Assembly: GCA_034111645.1 (NCBI GenBank)
Contig: JAWUWW010000028.1
Span: forward strand, 1-27,921
Source of the DNA: CANLBN01 sp034111645
GTDB taxonomy: Bacteria; Pseudomonadota; Gammaproteobacteria; Pseudomonadales; Cellvibrionaceae
Direction of reading: 5' to 3'
Length of the DNA: 27,921 bases
The notes beneath the pieces are model-generated. The model saw only the letters and a program-made list of their open reading frames with translations. It was not told the DNA's origin and did no database searches. A program made the position numbers and the translations under genes. Each line of letters starts with the position of its first letter. Positions within the stretch are counted from its first letter, which is position 1. Positions 7,074-15,445 of this stretch are shown here, piece by piece.

Positions 7074-8669
7074 CTATCCATCAATGCAGCAATTATATTG
7101 TTTGTAGTAATTATCTAAAAACTTCTCAAAACACATGTTGGTATCTGACTCTATATGTTTTTGTTTTATGAGAGATTCAACTGCCATTTGAGTGAAATAA
7201 GTCGCTTTATTTGGCTCTAATTGCTGAGTTGTAAAATGTTCTCTGTTAATTAAAGACTGCTTCATCGTCAATTCATAAAAAGACATTTTGTCGCGATTTA
7301 AAAGTTCTATTAGTTTTGCCGAGGGAGTATGAGCAGAATTTTCAAGTTTGTACTGTTCAATTTCTAATGCATTTTGATAGTCTTTGGAATTGTTGTGTGT
7401 ATCGATCATTTGCGCAATAGGGAGTAATTTAGCCATAATTTCTTGGCTCCATTCAGCAGCAGGCTTTTCTGTATCAAAATAATGTAGCATCAAGTTAGGT
7501 TTGCGACCCTCGTAGACCATGCGTTTTTGATTTTGTAAGATTTTTTTATTTTCGTCGTTATCAGATGGAGGGCTATCTTCCAATAAGCAGAAAAGTAAAA
7601 AGATGTCTAAAAACTGTATTTGCTGTTTGTTGATGCCAACATCTTCAAAGGGATTAAGATCAAGGCAGCGAACTTCAATATATTCTATGCCCCCATTTTG
7701 CAATGCATTTAGAGCGGTTTGTCCACTTTTAGCCGTACGTTTAGGCCTTATAACGCTATAAAATTCGTTCTCGATCTGTAATAAGCAATCATTGAGTTGT
7801 TGATATTCACCCTTGTTATCCTTTATGCCAATAGCGCTATAGTCTTGGTGTTGCTGCGTAATCGCATCGCAAAGAGTTTTAATATAACCATCAATATTGT
7901 TATAGGTCACCGTTAATGATTCTTGCGCAGAGCTTTGATAACCAAGGTCGCCCATACGTAATGAAGTCGCATAAGGCTTATGCAATGTGTTGGCATCATT
8001 ATCGTTAAGGGGTTCTAATGTGTGCTCGCGGCTCTTTATAAAACTTCTACAAACTGCTGGTGCGGCGCCGTATAAATAAAGTAGCAACCAAAAATATCGT
8101 CTAAAGTTTCTTATTAGTTTTAAATAACCTTCTGTTTTGTAGTCAATAATTGATAAATTACTAGCATCGCTTTTATGCAGAAATTCCCACAAATCATCTG
8201 ACACTGAAAAGTTAAAGTGAATGCCAGCAATAGTTTGCATTGAGCGTCCGTAACGATGGCCTAGTCCCAACCGATAAATACTTTTCATTCGGCCACTGTT
8301 TGAGCTTCCATATTGACCAATTGGGATATCACTATCTTTATTGAGTATGCAGGGCATGCTGTTGACCCATAATGACTCGTCGCCAATATGCAGATAGGTA
8401 AATGTATGAAGGTCATTTAACGTGCTCAGCATATCATCAATACTTTTGTTCGGAGGCGTTATAAATTCTAGCAGGGCTTCACTATAGTCAGTTGTAATTT
8501 GCGGGTGGGCTAACGCAGAGCCAAGGCCTTTAGGATGAGCAATTTTTGAAAGTGTGGCTTGCTTGGTCACACGCAAACTTTCTTTTTCTATACCACGCGT
8601 TAAGTCTGCTAAACCCGCTAAATTTTTTGCTGCGCGAATTTGATCGAGACGCTCGGAAAATAAAGGCAT
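7074..8669 (-). CDS. gshA: Glutamate-cysteine ligase
   Basis: Makes gamma-glutamylcysteine from glutamate, cysteine and ATP, the first and limiting step of glutathione synthesis, in the cytoplasm. The protein (531 aa) is of the E. coli class (518 aa). Family marks: GIEKESLRV near residue 26, DYSEALLEFITPP near 61, a SGRMKSIYRLGLGHRYG stretch with GIHFNFSVSD following, SLRMGDLGYQSSAQESL in the middle, and IEYIEVRCLDLNPFEDVGI with the substrate-binding acids and Arg. A strong GAGGAG precedes the ATG. The C-terminus ends in an unusual Cys/Tyr-rich tail (NYYKQYNCCIDG). It probably has its own promoter, as 175 bases separate it from the gene upstream. gshB is not in the window. Confidence 0.95.
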   Translation of the reverse strand: MPLFSERLDQIRAAKNLAGLADLTRGIEKESLRVTKQATLSKIAHPKGLGSALAHPQITTDYSEALLEFITPPNKSIDDMLSTLNDLHTFTYLHIGDESLWVNSMPCILNKDSDIPIGQYGSSNSGRMKSIYRLGLGHRYGRSMQTIAGIHFNFSVSDDLWEFLHKSDASNLSIIDYKTEGYLKLIRNFRRYFWLLLYLYGAAPAVCRSFIKSREHTLEPLNDNDANTLHKPYATSLRMGDLGYQSSAQESLTVTYNNIDGYIKTLCDAITQQHQDYSAIGIKDNKGEYQQLNDCLLQIENEFYSVIRPKRTAKSGQTALNALQNGGIEYIEVRCLDLNPFEDVGINKQQIQFLDIFLLFCLLEDSPPSDNDENKKILQNQKRMVYEGRKPNLMLHYFDTEKPAAEWSQEIMAKLLPIAQMIDTHNNSKDYQNALEIEQYKLENSAHTPSAKLIELLNRDKMSFYELTMKQSLINREHFTTQQLEPNKATYFTQMAVESLIKQKHIESDTNMCFEKFLDNYYKQYNCCIDG

Positions 8670-8844
8670 TAAAGGCTCCTCGGTAGCACTTTTTTAAGGC
8701 TTTATATCATCATTGATAGATATGTTTTTGCCAAAAATATATGAGTAAGTGTGACCACACAAAGAACATCTTCTTTTATTGTCACAATATAGCTGCTTAA
8801 AGGGGTAGGCTCTAAAGAGCTATTTTAACTCTAGATGATAGTTT

Positions 8845-9177
8845 TTATGAATGTTGAGCTCGTGCATGATTATATTGCTCGGCAATATCCGAACTATTAT
8901 TTTCAAGTTCATAATCATCAAAAATAATATTAGTGTCGATAGGTTTTTCCAGTATAGGAGGTAATTTGTCAGTTGGAATTATAGGCATATTTTTTGAGTT
9001 AATCTCACACTCGAGCAAAGAGAGACGTAAATTATAATCTTTACTGTTAGTTTCAAAGAGTTGGTTAATCGCTTCATCTTTATAAATAGTTTTAAATAAA
9101 GGGCCTAGCTCTCGAGCATCACTCCATTCGCCAGACTTGGTTAAAAAATAACCATCTTGATTGTGTAAAATATACAT
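8845..9177 (-). CDS. Small unrecognised protein upstream of gshA
   Basis: I do not recognise a named domain. The 110-aa product has a compact N-terminal half (MYILHNQDGYFLTKSGEWSD, then LFKTIYKDEAINQLFETNSKDYNLRLSLLECE) that looks folded and conserved, and an acidic, likely disordered C-terminal half ending in QYNHARAQHS. There is no signal peptide or membrane segment, so it should be cytoplasmic. AAGGTT lies before the ATG, and base use is like its neighbours, so the gene is probably real. It lies 175 bases upstream of gshA in the same direction and could share its transcript. Confidence 0.6.
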   Translation of the reverse strand: MYILHNQDGYFLTKSGEWSDARELGPLFKTIYKDEAINQLFETNSKDYNLRLSLLECEINSKNMPIIPTDKLPPILEKPIDTNIIFDDYELENNSSDIAEQYNHARAQHS

Positions 9178-9407
9178 AATAACCTTAAATCTAAAATCTA
9201 TTATTCAATGTGTAAATAGTGGCTTAAATAGTATCAAACCACAATATGTAGTTAGTTTATATTGTGATTTTTATTGATGGTAGCAAATGATGTTGTGATC
9301 TAAATGACTATCATAGGGTTTATGCTGTTAACTATATTGTTCAAATTATAATCATGAGGGTTTATAAACTAACTAACGTCTGTGTTAAGGTCATTGGAGA
9401 GAAATCA

Positions 9408-9473
9408 ATGTCTGTATCTCATTATTTATTAATTATGCGTCTTGTTAAAATTGTGGGCTGTTTCATTGCTTAA
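9408..9473 (+). CDS. Possible 21-aa hydrophobic small protein
   Basis: The frame MSVSHYLLIMRLVKIVGCFIA starts at an ATG with GGAGAG placed 6 bases upstream, the best ribosome binding site in this gap. A TATAAT at 9347-9352 could be its -10 box, with only a weak -35. The product could be a single small membrane helix. Frames of this length arise by chance, so the case rests on the ribosome binding site alone. Confidence 0.25.
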   Translation: MSVSHYLLIMRLVKIVGCFIA

Positions 9474-9684
9474 AGAACTAATATGTGGAATAAGTAGTTA
9501 TGTTGTCATAAGAATAATTATGCTATCAAGGTTATCCCATTGCTTGCTTATTGTTTAAAATATCCCACTGAATCTTCTATGTTGTTCAATCACTGCGTAA
9601 AGATAAATAAATTGCACTTATTACTTGAATCCAAAAACATACCTTTAATTTTTAACCGCAATAAACCTAGATAAAGCAGTTGGA

Positions 9685-9900
9685 TCACGAAAGTCTACGC
9701 AACTTCTTGACGAACCTTGCAAATTTCAAAATACGCTCATCGCCAACAGGTCGCCACACGATTTTAACATTCACTATGGCTACACGGACGTAGGTAAGGA
9801 GCGTGAGCAGGAGCGGAAGCTTTGCACACCAATAAGTTACACATCTTTTTCGCGCCCAACTGCTTTTTCTAAGATAGATTCCTAAAGAATAGCAATCAAT
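9685..9900 (-). pseudogene. Start-less 71-codon open frame, probable gene remnant or repeat
   Basis: The minus-strand frame from 9900 to the TGA at 9687-9685 is open for 71 codons but has no ATG, GTG or TTG in its first half; an in-frame TAA lies just upstream. Its translation looks protein-like: a basic start (GIYLRKSSWARKRC), a hydrophobic run (AKLPLLLTLLTYVRVAIVNV), then KIVWRPVGDERILKFARF and the basic end VKKLRRLS. The stretch is more GC-rich than the flanks. I do not recognise the family. It may be the 3' end of a gene that lost its beginning, or one copy of a dispersed element. Confidence 0.4.
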
Positions 9901-10032
9901 TTAAAGATTGCGGATAATTTTTGTGCGAGTTAAATACTCAGTGTGATGTTTTATCTGAAGATTTTACTGAATAGGGATAATGTAAAAACAGACTAGTGGC
10001 GATTGTATGGTCGCAAAGACTTAAACTTTTGT

Positions 10033-10794
10033 TTAATCTTCGTCCGCATCATTTTCATCGTCGTCTTTCTTTTTAGGGGTTATGCGTCTTCCAATGATTA
10101 TTCCGACTTCATAAAGGAGCCACATCGGTAGAGCCAGGAGTACTTGCGAAATGACATCTGGAGGCGTTAGTAACATTCCTAGAACAAAACAACCTACCAC
10201 TACGTAAGCACGTTTTGCCGCTAGCGTTTCTGGTGTTACCGCGCCAGTGCGAATAAGTAAAATAATGGCAACAGGTATTTCAAAAACAATACCAAAAGCT
10301 AAAAAAAGTTTAATAACGAAATCTAAATAACTTGCGATATCCGTCATAACTGTCACGCCTTCGGGAGCGACAGAAGTAAAAAAACCAAATACAAGTGGAA
10401 ATACAATAAAGTAGGCAAAGGTAATGCCTGCATAAAATAATAGCACGCTAGAACCAATTAAGGGTGCTATCAATGATCTCTCATTATCATATAAGCCAGG
10501 CGCTAAAAAAGACCAAATCTGATATAGCAAATAAGGTAGAGCTATAACGACAGATACAAAGAAAGTTAATTTAAACGGTGTTAAAAAAGGTGTTGCAACT
10601 TCAGTAGCAATCATCGATGTGCCTTCAGGCAATAGTGCTATTAAAGGCTCGGCCACAAAGGAGTAGATATCATTGGCAAAAGCAACCAGTCCTAAAAAAA
10701 CAATTATCACCGCGCAAATGCAGTAAAGTAGACGATTGCGAAGTTCAATAAGATGCTCAATGAGCGGCGACACTTGTTTTAAGGATTCTGTCAT
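10033..10794 (-). CDS. tatC: Twin-arginine translocase subunit TatC
   Basis: The membrane receptor of the Tat pathway, which recognises the twin-arginine signal and, with TatB, recruits TatA to export folded proteins. The 253-aa protein has the family's six membrane helices. Marks: HLIELRNRLL at the cytoplasmic N-terminus (signal-binding site), VSVVIALPYLLYQIWSFLAPGLYDNER in helix 2 and the following loop, and FGIVFEIPVAI in helix 4. The C-terminal tail (TPKKKDDDENDADED) is strongly acidic. It is the last gene of the hisE-tatA-tatB-tatC operon, 12 bases after tatB. No clear terminator follows, only a short GCGA/TCGC dyad near 10000-10015. Confidence 0.97.
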   Translation of the reverse strand: MTESLKQVSPLIEHLIELRNRLLYCICAVIIVFLGLVAFANDIYSFVAEPLIALLPEGTSMIATEVATPFLTPFKLTFFVSVVIALPYLLYQIWSFLAPGLYDNERSLIAPLIGSSVLLFYAGITFAYFIVFPLVFGFFTSVAPEGVTVMTDIASYLDFVIKLFLAFGIVFEIPVAIILLIRTGAVTPETLAAKRAYVVVGCFVLGMLLTPPDVISQVLLALPMWLLYEVGIIIGRRITPKKKDDDENDADED

Positions 10795-10806
10795 TGAGTT
10801 TTTATC

Positions 10807-11442
10807 TTACACAGATGATTTGTTTTTGTTGGTTGTCGTGTTTTCTTCAGGTGCATTTTTGCCGGCAGGTGGTGTTTGGGTTACTGGGTCACTAACCGCC
10901 GAGGTTTTTTTCGCTGCAGTTTTTTTACTACTTGCTGGCTTTTTGGTAGCTGCAGGCTTCTTGTTAGTTACTGTCTTTTTACTAACGGGCTTCTTGCTAG
11001 CTGAAGATTTTATAATGTCTATGGACTTATCGCTAGAGGCAGGCTCTATATCAGCAGGAGGCATACTAAAAGCAAATGGTTCTTCGCGGTCTACCTTTTT
11101 AGCATGTAAATCATCGCCTCTAAATCTGGGAGGGTCTTGATAGTTATCCTCTTCCATGAACTTTCGATCTTCTTCGTCTTGGGTCAACTTTCTGAGATCG
11201 CTGTCAATTTCAGCCATATCTTTTTCCATCTTCTTGAGATTATCCATAATTTGTTCATTATGAAGTTCAAGACGAATATCATCTGCACCAATTTGCTTCT
11301 CAAATTCTTCTCTGGTGCTATTAAACATGCGTTTAATTCGACCGATAGTCATTGCAGCGCCACGGACAGCTTCGGGCATGCGCTCGGGACCGACTACAAG
11401 TAGCGCCACGATCGCAATAATTAACATTTCAAATAGACCCAT
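10807..11442 (-). CDS. tatB: Twin-arginine translocase subunit TatB with a long basic tail
   Basis: Forms the substrate receptor complex with TatC. The N-terminal membrane helix MGLFEMLIIAIVALLVVGPERMPE, with the polar Glu at position 5 and the GPERMPE hinge, and the amphipathic helix after it are typical. At 211 aa it is longer than E. coli TatB (171 aa). The excess is a C-terminal tail (about 140-211) of repeated Lys/Ala/Pro/Ser units such as ASKKPVSKKTV, NKKPAATKKPASSKK and TAAKK, resembling histone-H1-like tails; it is probably disordered and cytoplasmic. It follows tatA after 5 bases. Confidence 0.95.
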   Translation of the reverse strand: MGLFEMLIIAIVALLVVGPERMPEAVRGAAMTIGRIKRMFNSTREEFEKQIGADDIRLELHNEQIMDNLKKMEKDMAEIDSDLRKLTQDEEDRKFMEEDNYQDPPRFRGDDLHAKKVDREEPFAFSMPPADIEPASSDKSIDIIKSSASKKPVSKKTVTNKKPAATKKPASSKKTAAKKTSAVSDPVTQTPPAGKNAPEENTTTNKNKSSV

Positions 11443-11447
11443 CTAAG

Positions 11448-11693
11448 TTAACTTTTGCTCTTATCTGTTTCTTTTTTATCGGCGGCTTCAGTTAACTCAG
11501 CATCTTTCTTTTCGACCGCATCTGTTGTTAATTCAGCATCTTTCTTTTCGTCTTCGCTAAGTGCTTTTTTAAAGCCTTTTAATGCACCGCCAAGATCAGA
11601 ACCCATGCCTTTAAGTTTTTTTGTTCCGAATAATAAAACTACAATCACAAGTATGACCAATAACGGTCCAATACCAATACCACCAATACCCAT
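11448..11693 (-). CDS. tatA: Twin-arginine translocase subunit TatA
   Basis: Oligomerises to form the Tat passage. A glycine-rich start (MGIGGIGIGP) leads into one membrane helix (LLVILVIVVLLF), the FGTKKLK hinge and an amphipathic helix (GMGSDLGGALKGFKKAL). Length 81 aa is normal. The acidic/basic tail contains a 12-residue tandem duplication with KKDAELT twice, matching a 23-bp DNA direct repeat at 11492-11514 and 11528-11550 (one mismatch, period 36). The gene starts 17 bases after the hisE stop and is in one operon with it. Confidence 0.96.
   Translation of the reverse strand: MGIGGIGIGPLLVILVIVVLLFGTKKLKGMGSDLGGALKGFKKALSEDEKKDAELTTDAVEKKDAELTEAADKKETDKSKS
11492..11550. repeat. Tandem duplication inside tatA
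   Basis: Two 23-bp copies (11492-11514 and 11528-11550) differ at one base and are 36 bp apart, so the reading frame is kept. It encodes the doubled KKDAELT of the TatA tail, outside the functional parts. The one mismatch indicates a fairly recent event. Confidence 0.85.
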
Positions 11694-11710
11694 AAGGTTC
11701 TCCTAAATCG

Positions 11711-12049
11711 TTAATTGCGGGATGCTTTTTCATCGAGTCCTGACAAGCCAATGCGGCGGCCAAGCTCGTCTATAACGGCTTGTATATCAGTATCTAGATG
11801 GGAAAGCATAACCATTGAATGAAACCACAGATCCGCAGTTTCGTAAATAAGATTATCGTTATCGCCACTTATTTGCGCATCTTTTGCAGCAAGCAATGTT
11901 TCTGTACATTCCTCGCCAACTTTCTCAAGTATTTTATTTAAGCCTTTTTTATGTAGTTGGGCTACATAGGAGCTATCCGCAGAAGACGCAACTTTACGCG
12001 CGGCTAGAACTTTAGTCAACTCGGCTAATACTTCACGTTCTTTGCTCAT
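11711..12049 (-). CDS. hisE: Phosphoribosyl-ATP pyrophosphatase
   Basis: Hydrolyses phosphoribosyl-ATP to phosphoribosyl-AMP and pyrophosphate, step two of histidine synthesis. The small all-helical MazG-type protein carries the metal-binding motifs EKVGEECTETLLAAKD and YETADLWFH. The ATG at 12049 (112 aa, MSKEREVL) is preferred to the in-frame GTG at 12058, which adds only three residues. It heads the tatABC operon, as in Pseudomonas, but hisI (the next enzyme), which usually precedes hisE there, is absent; the gene upstream is gpmI, 190 bases away. Confidence 0.95.
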   Translation of the reverse strand: MSKEREVLAELTKVLAARKVASSADSSYVAQLHKKGLNKILEKVGEECTETLLAAKDAQISGDNDNLIYETADLWFHSMVMLSHLDTDIQAVIDELGRRIGLSGLDEKASRN

Positions 12050-12248
12050 TTTACCCACTATTTTTAGTCACGCATGTGACTGTCTACTGACTCTTATCAT
12101 AACATCGTCTAGTAAGACTGTACTAGCTTGAAGTCTTCGCTTATGGTCGTAGAGCAGTTCTTTTATCGCTAATTAATTAGTCACTATTTAAAATATCTTC
12201 GTGTTTTTATATATACGCAACTAAATAAGCAAAAAATTAGAAGAGCTA

Positions 12249-13799
12249 TCAGCTTAAAAGATTCTTACCCGTCATCTCTTGTGGTTGGCTTAAACTTAAC
12301 ATGCCTAGTAATGTAGGTGCGATGTCGCATAAACGACCTTCTTTTAAGGTTTTGTTACCATCATTATTGGCAATATATACTAGCGGTACTGGTCCATTGG
12401 TGTGTGATGTCAAAGGCCCACCTGTTTCGGTGTTAACCATTTGTTCGACATTGCCATGGTCTGCGGTAATTAGGCAGGCTCCATCAACTTCCAAAATAGC
12501 ATCAGTTATGCGTTTGAGGCAGATATCTAGAGCCTCGACAGCTTTAATCGCGGCATCCATTTTGCCGGTATGACCTACCATATCGCCATTAGCATAGTTA
12601 CAAATAATCATATCGAACTCACCACTGTGAATTGCCTCTACTAGCTTATCGGTCACCTCTGGTGCACTCATCTCGGGCTTCAAATCATAGGTTGCGACAT
12701 CAGGCGAAGAAATTAGGATTCTTGTTTCGCCTTCAAGCTCACTTTCGGCGCCACCATTGAAGAAAAATGTCACGTGAGCGTACTTTTCTGTCTCGGCAAT
12801 ACGTAATTGAGTTTTATGGTTGGCAGCAAGATGCTCGCCAAGGGTGTTTTTCAAGCTAGTTGGTGAAAAAGCACACGGGGTATCAATAGTTGATGCATAC
12901 TCTGTAAGTGTTACAAAATCAGCTAATTTGGGTTGAATACTTTGATCGAGATTTTTATCAACATTTTTTTCGACAAATGCGCGCGTGAGCTCGCGGGCAC
13001 GATCGGGCCTAAAATTCATAAATATAACAGCATCGCCATCGCTTATGACCGCAGCTTTGCCATTGGGCTGGATTGAGGTTGCTGGGCAGAATTCATCATC
13101 TAGATCTTGGCCGTAGGCTAGCTCTAGGCCAACGATTGCATCATTTGTAGTGTTGATAGCTTTACCTTGTGTTAACAGATCATAGGCTTGTTGGACGCGA
13201 TTCCAACGATTATCTCTATCCATTGCATAATAACGGCCAATCATCGAGGCAATATAGCCTTCACCTTGAGTGCTAAAGCATTGGTTAAATTTTGATGATA
13301 TTTTGGTTAAAGATGATTGCGCGCTGCGAGGAGGCGTATCGCGGCCATCGAGAAAGGCGTGAACATATACTTTTTTTGCTCCGCGCTTCACCGCGAGGTC
13401 AATCATAGCGACAATGTGATCTTCATGGCTATGCACGCCACCGGCAGATAAAAGACCTAAAATATGCACCGCTTTTTGGGCTTTAATAGCTTTATCAACT
13501 GCAGAGGTTAAAGCTATATTTTCGTAAAAGTCACCATCTTCGATGGATTTAGAAATACGAGTAAAGTTTTGATAAACAATACGCCCAGCTCCCAAATTCA
13601 TATGGCCAACTTCAGAGTTACCCATTTGTCCATCGGGTAGGCCTACGGCCAGTCCCGAGGTCTGAATCAAAGTATGTGGATGATTATTCCAGAGAGAGTC
13701 CCATGTTGGGCTATTGGCCGCTTCAATTGCGTTAGAGGTAGAAGTTTTCGAATAACCAAAACCATCAAGAATGAATAAGGCTACTGTTTTTTTGGCCAT
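12249..13799 (-). CDS. gpmI: 2,3-bisphosphoglycerate-independent phosphoglycerate mutase
   Basis: Interconverts 3- and 2-phosphoglycerate in glycolysis and gluconeogenesis, using two Mn ions and a phosphoserine intermediate. Marks: LFILDGFGYS with metal-binding D12, GQMGNSEVGHMNLGAGR with nucleophile S62, HAFLDGRDTPPRSA, IGRYYAMDRDNRW, IFMNFRPDRARELT, ICNYANGDMVGHTG, and LITADHGNVEQM with metal ligands. At 516 aa it is the usual size and looks intact. The ribosome binding site (AAAGAG) is modest. It lies between hisE and a hydrolase gene, with gaps on both sides, so is probably transcribed alone. Confidence 0.97.
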   Translation of the reverse strand: MAKKTVALFILDGFGYSKTSTSNAIEAANSPTWDSLWNNHPHTLIQTSGLAVGLPDGQMGNSEVGHMNLGAGRIVYQNFTRISKSIEDGDFYENIALTSAVDKAIKAQKAVHILGLLSAGGVHSHEDHIVAMIDLAVKRGAKKVYVHAFLDGRDTPPRSAQSSLTKISSKFNQCFSTQGEGYIASMIGRYYAMDRDNRWNRVQQAYDLLTQGKAINTTNDAIVGLELAYGQDLDDEFCPATSIQPNGKAAVISDGDAVIFMNFRPDRARELTRAFVEKNVDKNLDQSIQPKLADFVTLTEYASTIDTPCAFSPTSLKNTLGEHLAANHKTQLRIAETEKYAHVTFFFNGGAESELEGETRILISSPDVATYDLKPEMSAPEVTDKLVEAIHSGEFDMIICNYANGDMVGHTGKMDAAIKAVEALDICLKRITDAILEVDGACLITADHGNVEQMVNTETGGPLTSHTNGPVPLVYIANNDGNKTLKEGRLCDIAPTLLGMLSLSQPQEMTGKNLLS

Positions 13800-13892
13800 A
13801 AATGCGCTCTTTTGAATAACTATGTATGGCCCATTATACGGTAAAAAAATAGATGCTGAAAAATAAGTTAATAATAGATGAGATGATCAGTA

Positions 13893-14915
13893 TTAATGTG
13901 CAAATGTCTCTAGACTTTTCTCTGCTTTAGACAATAAATTAGATACCTGTTGCCAATATTTATCATTTTCATTAACAAGGTTATGTCCTGCATTTGCTAT
14001 CATTTCTACCTTTATTTGAGGGAGGCAATGTTTAATGGCTGCAATATTATATTTATAGTCAACGGTTTTGTCGCCCGTGCCTTGTATCAGCCAGCAGGGT
14101 TGCAAAGTATTTTTTTTATAGGTCTCTATTTCAGCAATCCAATCATCCATTGCGCCTAACCACGATAATGGTATTTGATGCGCTTGAAATGGATCGTCGT
14201 GTTCTAAAAAATCGTTAAAAATATCATTGTGAGAAGAGTCTGAAAAAGACCGTTTTATCGAGGAGGTAAAACGACATGCCAAATAATAAAACCAGCGTAT
14301 TTCTTGCCAATAACAGCTACGTACAAGTGGCGCTAATAAAATCACATTTTCTGGTGTTATTTTTTGTGGCGTATTTGTTGTAGATAGAAGTGCATTTATA
14401 ACAGCAGCACCGCCTGTACTTTGACCAATTAGAGAATAGTTTTTAGGGTCGTCACGTTTAATGATTGACAGCAAAATATTACCGTAAGTGTTAAAGCTAT
14501 CGATGTCAGCTGCTTTGCCACTGCTTAAACCATGTCCAGGTAAATCAAAAAGATGTACTTTATAGCCATTCTTTAATGACCAAAAAATAATATTTTTATA
14601 AAGGCCAGTGTGTTCGAAATAACCATGAACAATAAATAATGTTTTGCCACTAAAATTTTTAGGTTGCCAAGATTGCTCTATAATACGATATCCTAAAATT
14701 TGGCTTCGCCATATTTTATGAGCGCTGGCGATGTTTTTATCGATATCTTTGCCATTAATAAAATCAATATTATAAAAATCTAAATAGTTTTTTAAACGCG
14801 GGGTGATATTTTTATTAACCGATATTTTAGAAGAGTCTTGTGACTCTAGTAGAGGGATTTCACCAACAAATTTTTTCAATTCGCTAAAGAAAATGGGCGG
14901 TTCTTTTTTAGACAT
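13893..14915 (-). CDS. Alpha/beta hydrolase, lysophospholipase/monoacylglycerol-lipase-like
   Basis: A serine hydrolase of the S33/Hydrolase_4 type, probably acting on lipid esters. The catalytic triad is visible: nucleophile S166 in LIGQSTGGAA, an Asp in GTGDKTVDY (D282 or D286) and H311 in NAGHNLVNE. The oxyanion segment is FIVHGYFEHTGLY (95-107), followed by LFDLPGHGLSSG. A cap region lies at about 200-260. Residues 1-70 precede the core fold and have no signal peptide, so the enzyme is cytoplasmic. The 340-aa length is slightly long for the family. Substrate cannot be inferred from the neighbours. Confidence 0.85.
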   Translation of the reverse strand: MSKKEPPIFFSELKKFVGEIPLLESQDSSKISVNKNITPRLKNYLDFYNIDFINGKDIDKNIASAHKIWRSQILGYRIIEQSWQPKNFSGKTLFIVHGYFEHTGLYKNIIFWSLKNGYKVHLFDLPGHGLSSGKAADIDSFNTYGNILLSIIKRDDPKNYSLIGQSTGGAAVINALLSTTNTPQKITPENVILLAPLVRSCYWQEIRWFYYLACRFTSSIKRSFSDSSHNDIFNDFLEHDDPFQAHQIPLSWLGAMDDWIAEIETYKKNTLQPCWLIQGTGDKTVDYKYNIAAIKHCLPQIKVEMIANAGHNLVNENDKYWQQVSNLLSKAEKSLETFAH

Positions 14916-14989
14916 TAGTGCTCAAATATCAGTAAATAGTGGTTAAGTATCATCGGCTGCAAATTGAACATGTTTAATGTTAATTAATG

Positions 14990-15445
14990 TCAAAATTGTT
15001 GCGGAAATTTAGGGGCAAACTTTTCTATCCATTCGCTCGCAGCTTTGTCATTGCTCAGTTTACGTCCTTCTTTTTTTAAAATTTCTTTTTTGTAATGCTC
15101 TATGTAACAAATTTGTTCGACCATACGAATAGAAAAAACATCTAAAGTATCCGAGAATTTTATGCCAACATCAAAAAATTTTTGAGTAGGAGGGTCAGAT
15201 AAAAAATCATTATGGGCTTTACACCAGCGTACTTGGCCTACGACTTCAAACTCATCATGATTAACAGGAATAGTAATAGTTAACCAGCTATTAACTTTTA
15301 AATCTTCCTCTGTAATAAAGCTCAAACCGCCAAGGCTAATATTATTGGCCGACCTTGTATTAATGTGCGGCTCATCTATTAACGTGTATTGCAGAGGTAT
15401 ATCTGAGGGATGGCGTATATATTCTCTGCTATCAATTTCTAACAT
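14990..15445 (-). CDS. PilZ-domain protein, probable c-di-GMP receptor
   Basis: PilZ domains bind cyclic di-GMP and change the activity of partners in motility, adhesion or exopolysaccharide pathways. Both binding motifs are present: RxxxR as R7-EYI-R11 and (D/N)xSxxG as N35-I-S37-LG-G40. The barrel continues through LTITIPV, EVVGQVRWC and FFDVGIKF. Residues 100-151 form a helical tail (IEHYKKEILKKEG) that may contact a partner. At 151 aa it is a single-domain protein without an output module. No diguanylate cyclase is in the window; the chemotaxis protein at 25353 is another motility-linked gene but distant. Confidence 0.88.
   Translation of the reverse strand: MLEIDSREYIRHPSDIPLQYTLIDEPHINTRSANNISLGGLSFITEEDLKVNSWLTITIPVNHDEFEVVGQVRWCKAHNDFLSDPPTQKFFDVGIKFSDTLDVFSIRMVEQICYIEHYKKEILKKEGRKLSNDKAASEWIEKFAPKFPQQF

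Larger units (their letters stand above)
9178..10032. other. 855-base region without an intact gene
   Basis: The longest gap in the window. It holds a possible 21-codon ORF (9408-9473, plus), a 71-codon open frame lacking a start codon (9685-9900, minus) that is richer in GC than its surroundings, and otherwise AT-rich sequence without recognised structure. It lies downstream of tatC and upstream of the small gene at 8845-9177, so it should contain the latter's promoter. The mixture suggests decayed genes or an old insertion. Confidence 0.5.

Noticed and set aside
10736..11140. Plus-strand ORF opposite tatB with hydrophobic Leu/Val/Phe repeats
   Set aside because: It is the antisense reading of the Lys/Ala-rich TatB tail and mirrors its repeats; no ribosome binding site.
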